Part shown: piece after piece, positions 54,299-62,983 of the stretch | Layout of the letters: each line of letters opens with the position of its first letter | Position numbering within the stretch: position 1 is the first letter of the stretch | Source of the DNA: Acidisoma sp. L85 | Lineage (GTDB): Bacteria; Pseudomonadota; Alphaproteobacteria; Acetobacterales; Acetobacteraceae | Assembly (NCBI RefSeq): GCF_009765865.1 | Contig: NZ_LMUQ01000018.1 | Span: 1-64,000 of the forward strand | DNA: 64,000 nucleotides | Direction: 5' to 3' | Position numbers and translations under genes: made by a program | The notes under the pieces: generated by a model | What the model saw: only the letters and a program-made list of their open reading frames with translations | What the model was told of the DNA's origin: nothing | Databases searched by the model: none

Positions 54299-56043
54299 CC
54301 GTGAGCTTCGCTACCGATCCGCTGACCCTGGCGGTCATCGAGGCCGGATTGCAGCAGGTCTGCAACGAGATGGACCTTGCCTTCTCCCGCTCCGCCTTCT
54401 CGCCGGTTATTGCCGAGGCCGACGATCGTTCCGACGGGATCTACGACCGCCACACCGGTTCCCTCATCGCGCAGGGCGAGCTTGGCTTGCCGGTATTCGT
54501 CGGCGTGATGCAAGCCTCGACCGGGGAGATCATTCGCCTTATCCGCGAAGGCCGTGTGGCAGCACCCGAGCCGGGTGACGTCTATATCGTCAACGACCCT
54601 TATCTCGGCGGCACGCATCTGATGGACGTGCGCTTCGCCATGCCCTTCTTCCATGAGGGCGGATTGTTCTGCTGGCTGCAGAATACGGGACACTGGCCGG
54701 ATACCGGCGGCATGACTCCTGGCGGCTTTTCCGCTCACGCGACGGAGTCCGAACAGGAAGGGCTTCGGCTGCCGCCCGTGAAGCTCTTCAAGAAGGGGAT
54801 CCTGGATCAGGAGATCCTCTCGATCATACTCTCCAATATCCGGGTAGCCGACCAGCGTATCGGCGATATCAAAGCACAAGCGGCCGCGCTCAAGATGGGC
54901 GAGCGGCGATTGACGGAGCTGCTCGCCCGCTACGGCCGAGACGTCGTGGAAAGCGTCATCGGCGAAATGCGTGAGCGCGCGAGCAGCCTTATGCGCGCGA
55001 AACTCGCCACCGTGCCGGATGGGCGCTACGAGAGCGAAGCCTCCATCGATTCAGATGGTGTCGTCAATGAACCGCTGCGCATCGCGCTGACGATGACCAA
55101 GGCGAACGGTGTTTTGAGTTTCGACTTTTCGCGGTCGAGTGCGCCGTGCCGTGGCCCGATGAATTCGGTTTTCGCGACGACGCTCTCGTCTGTTTATCTC
55201 GCCGTGCGGCATGTATTTCCGGATGTGCCGCTGAACGCCGGGGCGTTCGAGCCGCTGCGCGTGTTGCGGCCTGAAGGCACCTTCCTCGACGCCCGGTATC
55301 CGCGGCCGGTCTCGGGCTGCGCGGCAGAGGTTTCCCAACGCATCGCGGAGGCGGTCTTTCTGGCGCTGGTTCAGGCTGTCCCGGATCTGGTGACTGCTGC
55401 GCCCGCCGGCACCTCCGGCAACTTCGCGCTGGGAGGCTTCGATCCCGGGAAGGGCACGTCTTACGTGATGTATCAGATCTCCGGCGGCGGCTACGGCGGC
55501 AACGCCCAGCATGACGGCCTTACGAATGGTTGCTCGACCATCGGCATTTCCAAGACCACGCCCGTCGAAGTGCTGGAACAATACTATCCCGTTCTCTTTC
55601 GGCGCTTCGCCTTGCGAGAAGGTTCAGGGGGTGCGGGCGCGCATCGCGGTGGGTTTGGCGTGCATTACGAAGTGGAGTTGCTGCGCGGCGAGGCGCGTGC
55701 CAGCTTCGTCATGGACCACGGGCGCTTTGGACCACCCGGCGTGCTGGGTGGGAAAGACGGCGCGCCGAACATCGTCCGCGTTCATCGCAACGGCGTCGTA
55801 TATACGCCCGAGCATCTCTCGAAGGACCAAGACATCCAGATCGCGGCGGGTGACCGTGTAGAAGTGCTGACGCCGGGTGGCGGGGGCTACGGCGATCCGG
55901 TGTCGCGTCCGCAAAGTCTCGTTGAAAGGGATAATCTACGTGGATATTACACGCAGATCGATTCGCGCGCGTTGTGGCCGATGGCCAGCGTAATAGAAAA
56001 TACTAATCTCCCACCTTATGAAACGAAAACCAAACGACCATGA
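54295..56043 (+). CDS. hyuB: Hydantoinase/oxoprolinase, HyuB-type subunit
   Basis: A 582-residue partner of HyuA. It begins DPLTLAVIEAGLQQVCNEMD and contains VYIVNDPYLGGTHLMDVRF, DFSRSSAPCRGPMNS, GNFALGGFDPGKG and the C-terminal VEVLTPGGGGYGDP, all typical. Length is usual for the family. It is translationally coupled to hyuA (ATGA). The last 20 or so residues after the GGGGYGDP motif are less conserved. It forms the catalytic complex with HyuA in the cytoplasm. Confidence 0.9.
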   Translation: MTVSFATDPLTLAVIEAGLQQVCNEMDLAFSRSAFSPVIAEADDRSDGIYDRHTGSLIAQGELGLPVFVGVMQASTGEIIRLIREGRVAAPEPGDVYIVNDPYLGGTHLMDVRFAMPFFHEGGLFCWLQNTGHWPDTGGMTPGGFSAHATESEQEGLRLPPVKLFKKGILDQEILSIILSNIRVADQRIGDIKAQAAALKMGERRLTELLARYGRDVVESVIGEMRERASSLMRAKLATVPDGRYESEASIDSDGVVNEPLRIALTMTKANGVLSFDFSRSSAPCRGPMNSVFATTLSSVYLAVRHVFPDVPLNAGAFEPLRVLRPEGTFLDARYPRPVSGCAAEVSQRIAEAVFLALVQAVPDLVTAAPAGTSGNFALGGFDPGKGTSYVMYQISGGGYGGNAQHDGLTNGCSTIGISKTTPVEVLEQYYPVLFRRFALREGSGGAGAHRGGFGVHYEVELLRGEARASFVMDHGRFGPPGVLGGKDGAPNIVRVHRNGVVYTPEHLSKDQDIQIAAGDRVEVLTPGGGGYGDPVSRPQSLVERDNLRGYYTQIDSRALWPMASVIENTNLPPYETKTKRP

Positions 56044-56237
56044 AACAGGCGCATTGATTGTTCATGCATGGCTTTTGGGTGAGACGCACCGTCATCAGTG
56101 TTCGTGGCAGTATGTTCGTGGACCATGGATCGGGGCGCTTCTCAAAGCGTGCGAAAGCTCCCCGAGCTCCCGTCCGATACTAACGACCGTGCAACTCTCG
56201 CATCCATCCACAAAGACGGCCGGCTACGACTAATACG

Positions 56238-57134
56238 TCAGCGCATGGCGGGATTTGCGGTAAGGAACTGTTGCTCCAGAAAGTCGATGAACGCGATGAC
56301 CCGCTGGCTGAGCAAGCCTGCCGTTGTCACAGCATACAGGTTCGCCTCGCCGACCGAAAATACATCAAGCGCGGTCGTGATCTGGCCGGCGCTCAACTCC
56401 TTCCGGATACCCAAAGCGCCTCTCCGGATGATGCCGCGTCCCGCGAGTGCCCAGTCGCGAAGGGCCGCGCTGTCGTTGGCAACGCGATCTCCTTGAACGC
56501 GGACCGACATCGGCTTGCCATCAACCAGGAAAGGCCAGGCGGCGGACGGTGCGTCGGGGCGTGCGTGTACAAGGCAATTGTGCTGCGCAAGATCATCCGG
56601 CTTCTGGGGCATGCCCCGCGCATTCCAGTAGGCCGGCGCCGCGCACACGACTCGGCTGACCCGCAGCAGCAAGCGCGCTTTCAAGGTCGAGTCAGTCAAC
56701 GGGCCGAAGCGTAGGGCGACGTCGATTTCGTGCCCTACCAAATCGACGACATCGTCCGCGAAATGCAGAGTGATCTTTACTTCCGGATGTTCGAGTAGAA
56801 ACCGGTCGACGACAAGCGCTAGCCCGTGCCAGCTAAATTCCTGCGGAGCGGTGATCTTGATCGGGCCTCGCAATGGCCCATTGTGCGCACCCGCGATCGC
56901 CGCATCCCAGTCGGCTAGGATACGTCGCGAGTCAGACAGGAATTGCCGCCCCTCGTGAGTGAAGGACAACCGCCTGGTGGACCGGGTGATGAGGCTTGCT
57001 CCGGCCCGCTCCTCGAGCTGCTTCAGCGCGACCGTAACCGTCGATGTGGCCACGGACTCGAGGCGAGCCGCTCCGGACAGGCTGCCGGTCTCGGCGATGC
57101 TGACGAAAAGGCGCAAGGCCTCAATCGTGTCCAT
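56238..57134 (-). CDS. LysR-family transcriptional regulator
   Basis: A 298-residue LTTR. The N-terminal helix-turn-helix is MDTIEALRLFVSIAETGSLS with SVATSTVTVALKQLEERAGA. The effector domain follows from residue 90 (GPIKITAPQEFSWHGLALVV, LRFGPLTDSTLKARLL). It is divergent from the SDR gene with 146 bases between starts, the usual arrangement for an LTTR and its target. Confidence 0.92.
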   Translation of the reverse strand: MDTIEALRLFVSIAETGSLSGAARLESVATSTVTVALKQLEERAGASLITRSTRRLSFTHEGRQFLSDSRRILADWDAAIAGAHNGPLRGPIKITAPQEFSWHGLALVVDRFLLEHPEVKITLHFADDVVDLVGHEIDVALRFGPLTDSTLKARLLLRVSRVVCAAPAYWNARGMPQKPDDLAQHNCLVHARPDAPSAAWPFLVDGKPMSVRVQGDRVANDSAALRDWALAGRGIIRRGALGIRKELSAGQITTALDVFSVGEANLYAVTTAGLLSQRVIAFIDFLEQQFLTANPAMR

Positions 57135-57280
57135 TTCTCGCGGTTCCCGAAAGGTGAAATCGAACCAGGCCTGATTATCACAGGTGGCGAAACAAACAAT
57201 ATTCCGGCCTCACACCTTGGACCGCCGACCGCCATGCCATGCGGAACCGCGGCCAAGATATTTCCTGGAAAGACAAGATC

Positions 57281-57979
57281 ATGGCTAAGGTCGTCATCGT
57301 CACCGGCGCTTCGCAGGGCATCGGTGCTGAAATCGTCAAGGCGTTTCGAAGGCTCGACTACCGCATTGTCGCGACCTCGCGCACGATCGAGCCGTCTGAA
57401 AATCCGAACATTCTGACCGTCGCAGGTGATATCGGCGATCCCGCGACCGCCCAGCGCATCATTTCCGAAGCGGTCGCGCGGTTTGGCCGGGTCGACACGC
57501 TGGTAAACAACGCTGGCATCTACATCGGCAAGCCTTTCACCGAGAACACCATTGAAGACTATAACGCCGTCATGAACGTGAACATGGCCGGCTTCTTCCA
57601 CATCACCAAGCTGGCCATCGCCGAAATGGAAAAGCATTCGAGCGGCCACGTGGTGAGTGTCACCGCCAGCATCGAGAACGGCATCACTGGCGCGCACATG
57701 GCGCTGGCGGCGCTGACCAAGGGCGGCCTGAACGCCGTCACCCGGGCGCTGGCGATTGAATATGCCAAGCAGGGCATCCGCGTGAACGCGGTCGCGCCAG
57801 GCGTTACCAAGACGCCGATGCATCCTACGGAAAATCACGAAATGCTGGGCACTTTCCATCCGCTGGGCCGCATGGGCGAAGCAAGCGAAGTCGCCAGCGC
57901 CGTCGTGTTCCTGGACTCGGCAGAGTTCGTCACGGGAGAAATCCTGCACGTCGACGGCGGCCAGAGCGCCGGTCGCTAA
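57281..57979 (+). CDS. SDR-family oxidoreductase lacking the catalytic Tyr
   Basis: A 232-residue SDR with TGASQGIG, NNAG and a conserved Ser in VSVTAS. Where the catalytic Tyr-x-x-x-Lys is expected, the sequence is MALAALTKGG: the Lys is kept but the Tyr position is Ala. The C-terminus EILHVDGGQSAGR is ordinary. ATG 57281 is preceded by GGAAAGA. It is divergent from a LysR regulator and followed by a hairpin. A recognised SDR subgroup shares the xLTKGG pattern, so this may be a natural variant chemistry rather than decay. Confidence 0.88.
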   Translation: MAKVVIVTGASQGIGAEIVKAFRRLDYRIVATSRTIEPSENPNILTVAGDIGDPATAQRIISEAVARFGRVDTLVNNAGIYIGKPFTENTIEDYNAVMNVNMAGFFHITKLAIAEMEKHSSGHVVSVTASIENGITGAHMALAALTKGGLNAVTRALAIEYAKQGIRVNAVAPGVTKTPMHPTENHEMLGTFHPLGRMGEASEVASAVVFLDSAEFVTGEILHVDGGQSAGR

Positions 57980-57987
57980 GCGAGTCC

Positions 57988-58023
57988 AATGGAGCCTTTG
58001 CGGTTATCGCGAAGGGCTCCATT
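57988..58023 (+). terminator. Hairpin downstream of the SDR gene
   Basis: AATGGAGCC at 57988-57996 pairs with GGCTCCATT at 58015-58023, and inner bases extend the stem with a small bulge. It lies nine bases after the SDR stop. The following T-tract is weak. Confidence 0.55.
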
Positions 58024-58224
58024 AGCCTTCCTGCAAAGGCAACCTGGAATGTTCCAGACCCCTTTCACCCGGTGCAGAGACTGACCATCCGTGCGCTTCA
58101 GCTTCTCTTCGCAAGAGGACAGCTTCCGCGGCCGCGCCGTCTCTCTGATACGCTGAACGATGCATCGCCACCGACGCAGTTGGGATTCAGGCCGGCAATT
58201 TTCAGCACGCCCATAGGAACCGAT

Positions 58225-58712
58225 TTGCCTCCAACATCAAGCCCGGCGGCGGTGCAACAGTCGTCCCTGGCGGTGCTGCTAGCCAGCAGCTTCGCCTTCA
58301 TCATCGTCCAGCTGGACGTCACCATCGTCAATGTCGCGCTGCCCAAAATGGGCGTGGAGCTGGGCGCCCAGGTCAGCACCCTGCAATGGGTGATCTATGC
58401 CTACACGCTCGGCTTCGCCAGCTTCTTGCTGTCGGCCGGCGTGATTGGCGATAAATTCGGCGCCAAGCGTGCGTTCCTGAGCGGATTCGCCCTGTTCACT
58501 GGCCTTCCTCGATTCCACTTGCGCCCACGATAGTGCCGGCCCTGACCACGTCGATCTTGTTCAGCGTCGAAAGGCATCTGGCCGGGACGGCATCGGCCGT
58601 GCTGAACACAGCGTGCCAGGTGGGCGGCGCGACCGGGGTCGCCATCTTCGGCGCCATTGTGGCGAGTGGCACCGGCGGGCGGTCATGGGCGGTGTACGGA
58701 GTGCAATGCTGA
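58225..58712 (+). pseudogene. MFS transporter with large internal deletion
   Basis: The 5' part encodes the first two or three membrane segments of a DHA2-type drug/MFS transporter (LASSFAFIIVQLDVTIVNVA, STLQWVIYAYTLGFASFLLS, GDKFGAKRAFL). At about 58500-58515 the sequence changes frame and jumps to the family's C-terminal part (ALTTSILFSVERHLAGTASA, then CQVGGATGVAIFGA) before a stop. Roughly two thirds of the normal protein is missing, so it cannot function. It may once have been the SDR's neighbour under LysR control. Confidence 0.8.
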
Positions 58713-58773
58713 TTGAAGCACTTAGTCTGCGATGCGGCCGGAACTTCTGTTCGGATTTCTGATCGCTGACAAA

Positions 58774-59469
58774 CTAGGCTAGCGTCTTCGCCATTTCGGC
58801 CGCTTCAAAGTAAGACGCGCCGAGTTTCGCATATTCGTTCAGATGATTGTACAGAAGCGTGACCCCGCGCGCGCGCCAAAATCCGACGTCCGACGCTGTG
58901 ACAAGCATGCCGGCAGCCTTGCCAGCTGCGGTCAAACGCCCGACGAGACTTTCGATAACCGCGATGACGGCAGGGTCGCGATAGTCTCCGCCTTTGCCTA
59001 GACTTTTCGCGAGATCGACTGGCCCAATGAAATAGGCGTCGATACCAGGCAATTCGATCAGCGCGTCAAGAGCCTCGGCAAGACCGGCGGTCTCCACTTG
59101 CATGATGACGATCTTGTCTTCGGCGTTGGTCGGGAAGCAGTATCGCACCGATTCGACGACCTCGCGCGCCTGCGGCACAGTCTCCACACGCGGCACGACG
59201 ATGCCGTGAATGCCGCGCAGCATATAGCGCTCGATGACCCACGGCTCGGGCGCGAAGATCCGCACCAGGGCGCAGAGCCCGGCGGCGCGAGCGGCGCGGG
59301 CCATGTCCTCGACGCGCTCCGCCCCCGGGCTGCCCTGCTCCATGTCGATCATGACGGCATCGGCGCCAAGGCCGCCGATGAACTCCACCAGACTGGGTGA
59401 AGGATGATCGGGGTTCATCATCACGACGCGTTCGCGCGCTAGCAGCCGCTGCTTGAATGTCCGACTCAT
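58774..59469 (-). CDS. HpcH/HpaI-family aldolase
   Basis: A 231-residue class II pyruvate-type aldolase that cleaves or forms C-C bonds of 2-oxo/hydroxy acids. It shows FIGGLGADAVMIDMEQGSPG at the N-terminus, GIVVPRVETVPQAREVV, the metal-ligand Glu in IMQVETAGLAEA and the second ligand Asp in AYFIGPVDLAKSLG. ATG 59469 overlaps the preceding stop (ATGA) and has GGAG eight bases upstream. It is the last gene of the amidase operon and is a natural final step releasing pyruvate or a related fragment. Confidence 0.88.
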   Translation of the reverse strand: MSRTFKQRLLARERVVMMNPDHPSPSLVEFIGGLGADAVMIDMEQGSPGAERVEDMARAARAAGLCALVRIFAPEPWVIERYMLRGIHGIVVPRVETVPQAREVVESVRYCFPTNAEDKIVIMQVETAGLAEALDALIELPGIDAYFIGPVDLAKSLGKGGDYRDPAVIAVIESLVGRLTAAGKAAGMLVTASDVGFWRARGVTLLYNHLNEYAKLGASYFEAAEMAKTLA

Positions 59470-60359
59470 GGCCATTCTCCAAATTCCTGACCGTTTTGCC
59501 GCCGGTAAGCCTGTATCACGCTGGAGTCCGTAATCCCGCCCCCCTCGCTCGCCAGAGCCGAGGCGACGACGCGGGAAACCGCACGTGCAAGCGGTATCGC
59601 GCATGCGAGAGAGGCCGCCTCCGCGAGGATGATCTGGAGGTCCTTCTCAAAGATCGCGAGCCGCGGCCCGCTCGTCGCGTCGCCGCTCAACATGATCGGT
59701 GCCTTCGTCTCGAACATTCTCGAAGTGCCGGACGAGGCACAGATGATTCGATAGAGCAGCGCGGGGTCGAGCCCCGACGTCATGCCAAGAGTCAGTGCCT
59801 CGGCCGTCGCGACGATATGCGTCGCGGTGAGAAGCTGATTGACCATCTTGGCGCGGGAGGCGTCGCCCGCGCGGCCGCTGACCTCGAAGATGTGCCTTGC
59901 GATCACCGGCAGAAGCGGGCGGACCGCGGCCATCGCCGCCTCATCTCCGGCGATGATGGCGGCGAGCTCTCCAGCGGCGGCCCCCGCCGCGCCGCCGCTG
60001 ACCGGCCCGTCCAGCAGATGAGTGGCCGAGGCCAGCAGCCGGTTCGCGGTCTCTTCGGCAAAAGCCGGCGGCACGGTGCTCGCGAGCCACACGGTCGCGC
60101 CGCCGGGTATGCCAGCGGCCGCGCCGTCCGGGCCGAAGAGCGCCGCCTCGGCCTGCGTGGCGTCACGCACAATGACCAGGAGAACCTCGCAGTCAGTAGC
60201 GGCCTGGAACGGCGTCGCCGCCCGCTCCGCGCCCAGCCGCACCAGGCCCGCCATCGCCGCCTCGTCCGGGTCGTAGGCGCGAACCTCGTGGCCCGCGGAA
60301 AGCAGTCGGGCCGCCATCGCGCTCCCCATGGCACCCAGCCCGAGAATGCCGACCCGCAT
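59466..60359 (-). CDS. 3-hydroxyisobutyrate-dehydrogenase-family oxidoreductase
   Basis: A 297-residue beta-hydroxyacid dehydrogenase. It shows the Rossmann start MRVGILGLGAMGSAMAARLL, the substrate loop DGPVSGGAAGAAAGEL and the catalytic Lys in ASRAKMVNQLLTATH. ATG 60359 is used; a GTG at 60380 overlapping the amidase stop is possible. The family includes 2-hydroxymethylglutarate dehydrogenase from nicotinate fermentation and tartronate semialdehyde reductase. Its pairing with an aldolase suggests it reduces or oxidises the aldolase substrate or product. Confidence 0.88.
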   Translation of the reverse strand: MRVGILGLGAMGSAMAARLLSAGHEVRAYDPDEAAMAGLVRLGAERAATPFQAATDCEVLLVIVRDATQAEAALFGPDGAAAGIPGGATVWLASTVPPAFAEETANRLLASATHLLDGPVSGGAAGAAAGELAAIIAGDEAAMAAVRPLLPVIARHIFEVSGRAGDASRAKMVNQLLTATHIVATAEALTLGMTSGLDPALLYRIICASSGTSRMFETKAPIMLSGDATSGPRLAIFEKDLQIILAEAASLACAIPLARAVSRVVASALASEGGGITDSSVIQAYRRQNGQEFGEWP

Positions 60360-60376
60360 TGCCAAGACGCCCGCCG

Positions 60377-61795
60377 TCACGCGAATGGCGGCCTCGCACG
60401 GTACCAGCCCGCCGCCTGTTCATAGGCATGGGCGACGCGCAGCACTGTCGCTTCTTCGTGCCAGCGTCCGGCGATTTGCAGCGCGAGCGGCAAGCCGTCG
60501 CCGTCGAACCCGGCCGGCACCGAAATCGCCGGCTGGCCGGTGATGTTGAAGGGCGGACAATAGCGCGTCAGCGACCCCATGAGGTTTTCCTGCACGTTCG
60601 CGACCGTCACCTCCTCGGCGCCCACCGGCCAGGCGGGGAAGGGCACGACCGGCATCAGGATCACATCAACCGACCGCATCACCGCCTGATAATCCGCGAT
60701 GATCTTCTGACGCACCCGATGCGCGTGAACATATTCGACCGCCGGCATAAACGCGCCCTGCCGCACCAGGCTCAGCACGGTCGGCGAGTAGTCCTGCGGC
60801 CGCGTCTTGAGATAATCGCGGTGGCTCTCGGCCAGTTCGGACGCCGCGATTGCCCACATGATGGTGCGCGACAACAGATGGTCCGGCAGATCGACCTCGA
60901 CGATCTGGGCGCCCTGCTCTGCCAGCGAGGCGATCGCGGCGTCGCAGGCGGCGCGCATCTGCGGGTCGATGAGCTCGCTCGCCTGCAGCTTCGGCACACC
61001 GGCGACGATCCCACGCAGCCCAAGCCCCAGATCCGCCGTGACATCCGCCACGGGACGGCGGGAACCCGCGGGGTCGCGCGCATCGGGGCCCGCGATGGCA
61101 TTCTGCACGAGCGCCGTGTCGCGCACGGTACGCGCGAAGGGGCCGACGTGATCGAGGCTGTAGCCCGCCGGTACCACGCCCGCACGGCTGACAACGCCAT
61201 AGGTCGGCTTCAGCCCGACAATGCCGCAGGCGGCCGCTGGCAGGCGCACGGAACCGCCGGTATCCGTGCCCAGACTCGCATAAGCAAGCCCGGCCGCGAC
61301 TACGCAGGCGGGACCGCTGCTGGAGGCGCTGCAAGTCCGGTCGGTCTGCCACGGATTGCGGACTTCGCCGTAATCCTCGTGCACGCCGCCAAAGGCGAAT
61401 TCGTAGAGATTGGTCTTGCCGAGGATAACCGCGCCAGCCTGCTTCAGCCTTTGCACGACGGTCGCGTCCTCATCCGGCACCCAATCCGCCAGGATGCGAG
61501 ATCCGGCCGTGGTCCGAATGCCGCGTGTCGCCATATTGTCCTTGATGGCAACCGGCACGCCGTGCAGCGGTCCGAGGCGCAACCCGGCTTGCGCCAGTCG
61601 ATCCATACGCTCGGCCTGCGCCAGCGCCGACTCGGCCAGCACGGTGATGAAGCAATTGAGCTTCGGATTGAGCCGCTCGATCCGGTCGAGCATCAGCCGC
61701 GTCACCGTCACGCTGGTGATCTCGCCCTTCTCGAGCCGCGCGCTGATCTCGCTCAGCGACGTGAAGGGGAGATCGGTATCCGTCTCGGTGCTCAT
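60377..61795 (-). CDS. Amidase-signature hydrolase (AtzE/GatA-like)
   Basis: A 472-residue amidase-signature enzyme with the Ser-cisSer-Lys triad: Lys in GVPVAIKDNMATRG, the cis-Ser in SASSSGPACVVAAG and the nucleophile in GTDTGGSVRLPAAACG. Length is typical. ATG 61795 has GAGG upstream. The small AtzG/GatC-like protein encoded seven bases upstream suggests a two-subunit enzyme like the AtzE-AtzG 1-carboxybiuret hydrolase. The substrate is presumably an amide imported by the peptide-type ABC transporter of the same operon. Confidence 0.9.
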   Translation of the reverse strand: MSTETDTDLPFTSLSEISARLEKGEITSVTVTRLMLDRIERLNPKLNCFITVLAESALAQAERMDRLAQAGLRLGPLHGVPVAIKDNMATRGIRTTAGSRILADWVPDEDATVVQRLKQAGAVILGKTNLYEFAFGGVHEDYGEVRNPWQTDRTCSASSSGPACVVAAGLAYASLGTDTGGSVRLPAAACGIVGLKPTYGVVSRAGVVPAGYSLDHVGPFARTVRDTALVQNAIAGPDARDPAGSRRPVADVTADLGLGLRGIVAGVPKLQASELIDPQMRAACDAAIASLAEQGAQIVEVDLPDHLLSRTIMWAIAASELAESHRDYLKTRPQDYSPTVLSLVRQGAFMPAVEYVHAHRVRQKIIADYQAVMRSVDVILMPVVPFPAWPVGAEEVTVANVQENLMGSLTRYCPPFNITGQPAISVPAGFDGDGLPLALQIAGRWHEEATVLRVAHAYEQAAGWYRARPPFA

Positions 61796-61802
61796 CTCCG
61801 CC

Positions 61803-62000
61803 TCACCAATGATCGATCGGGAGCGTGACAGATGGCTCGAAGCCCGTGACATGCACGGCCCAAAGCGCGGCGAGGCCCGCGAAACCTCCGGCCAGTTGCT
61901 CCGCCAGAGTCGCGGCCTCTGCGGCACTCACCTTGATGTCGATCATCTCCGCATAGCGCTGCACCGCCTCGGCGGTGACGGCGAATTCCGGCTGCGTCAT
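61803..62000 (-). CDS. AtzG/GatC-like small amidase subunit
   Basis: A 65-residue protein. Its short helical body VSAAEAATLAEQLAGGFAGL is like the small partner proteins that wrap amidase-signature enzymes (AtzG, GatC). The start ATG 62000 overlaps the ABC ATPase stop (ATGA), and the amidase begins seven bases after its stop, so co-production is assured. The sequence is short, so identity rests mainly on size and place. Confidence 0.65.
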   Translation of the reverse strand: MTQPEFAVTAEAVQRYAEMIDIKVSAAEAATLAEQLAGGFAGLAALWAVHVTGFEPSVTLPIDHW

Positions 62001-62983
62001 CTTCGCGCTCCCTCTACTGGTCCAGCCCTGGCGGCAATGCGGCCGTGACAACTTACCTGACGTCCCGCCCCAAACGGCAGCAACATCGGCACGACTGTGC
62101 GACATTGCGGCTGCTCCAGGCTGCAGACTCCCGCGAAGCGGCAGCCGTCTGACGCCACGACCTGAACGCGGTCGCCCTTCGCCAAGCCACCGCCCCGCAG
62201 CGCGATCTCGGGATCACGGAGCGCCAGAAGAGACGCGGTGTAAGGATGCAGCGGCGTTGCGAACAGATCGGATGTGGTCGCCGTCTCCACGACCTTGCCG
62301 CCAAACAGCACCAGCGCCTCGGCGGTCAGATGGCGGACCACCGCCGGGTCGCTGCTGATGACGACATAGGTCAGTCCCAGCGAACCGGCGAGATCAACCA
62401 GCAGATTGAGGATCTGCGCGCGAATGGAGACATCCAGCGCCGAAACCGGCTCGTCGAGCAGCAGCAGGCGCGGCCGCGTCGTCAGGGCTCGTGCGATGGC
62501 AAGGCGCTGGATTTGTCCGCCGGAGAATTCATGCGGATACCGCGTCATCTGCGACGGTGGCAGCCCCACCTGCTCCATCGCGGCACCCACGGCACCCCGC
62601 AGCTCCGCAGCGCTGAGAGCACCATAGCTCAGCAACGGCATGCCGATCCCATCCATAACCGGGCGCATCGGATTGAAGGAGCCCTGGGCGTCCTGGAAAA
62701 CCAGGCCGATATGGCGTCGCGCCCTTTGCCAATCCCCCCGCGAGGCCCGGGCAAGATCCATCCCGGCCACGCGCACCGCGCCGGAGAGGGGCCGCATGAG
62801 GCCCGTCGCCACGCGGCACAGCGTCGTCTTGCCAGCACCGGAGTCACCGATAACCCCGAGCGAGCGATCCTGCATCACACGCAAACCCACGGCATCGAGT
62901 GCCCGGGAGGCGCCCGCCCGTCCGCCACCCCGGCCATAAGTCGCCGTCACCGCCTCGAGTTCCAGCAGCGGCGCGTCAGTCAC
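61997..62983 (-). CDS. dppF: Peptide-type ABC transporter ATPase (DppF-like)
   Basis: A 328-residue ATPase. It shows Walker A GDSGAGKTT, the Q-loop VFQDAQGSFNPM, signature FSGGQIQRLAIARAL and Walker B LLLLDEPVSALD. At the switch position it reads VVISSDPAVV, with Ser in place of the usual His, so its own hydrolytic site may be weak. The C-terminal Cys cluster (FAGVCSLEQPQC) is of the oligopeptide-transporter ATPase type. The start is GTG 62983, overlapping the dppD-like stop by eight bases. Confidence 0.88.
   Translation of the reverse strand: MTDAPLLELEAVTATYGRGGGRAGASRALDAVGLRVMQDRSLGVIGDSGAGKTTLCRVATGLMRPLSGAVRVAGMDLARASRGDWQRARRHIGLVFQDAQGSFNPMRPVMDGIGMPLLSYGALSAAELRGAVGAAMEQVGLPPSQMTRYPHEFSGGQIQRLAIARALTTRPRLLLLDEPVSALDVSIRAQILNLLVDLAGSLGLTYVVISSDPAVVRHLTAEALVLFGGKVVETATTSDLFATPLHPYTASLLALRDPEIALRGGGLAKGDRVQVVASDGCRFAGVCSLEQPQCRTVVPMLLPFGAGRQVSCHGRIAARAGPVEGARR

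Noticed and set aside
45647-56043. Complete E. barkeri-type nicotinate fermentation pathway
   Set aside because: No methyleneglutarate mutase, methylitaconate isomerase, dimethylmaleate hydratase or hydroxymethylglutarate dehydratase is visible; only the upper steps are supported.
60359-61828. 489-codon plus-strand frame opposite the amidase
   Set aside because: Antisense to an intact amidase with a full catalytic triad; no independent support.
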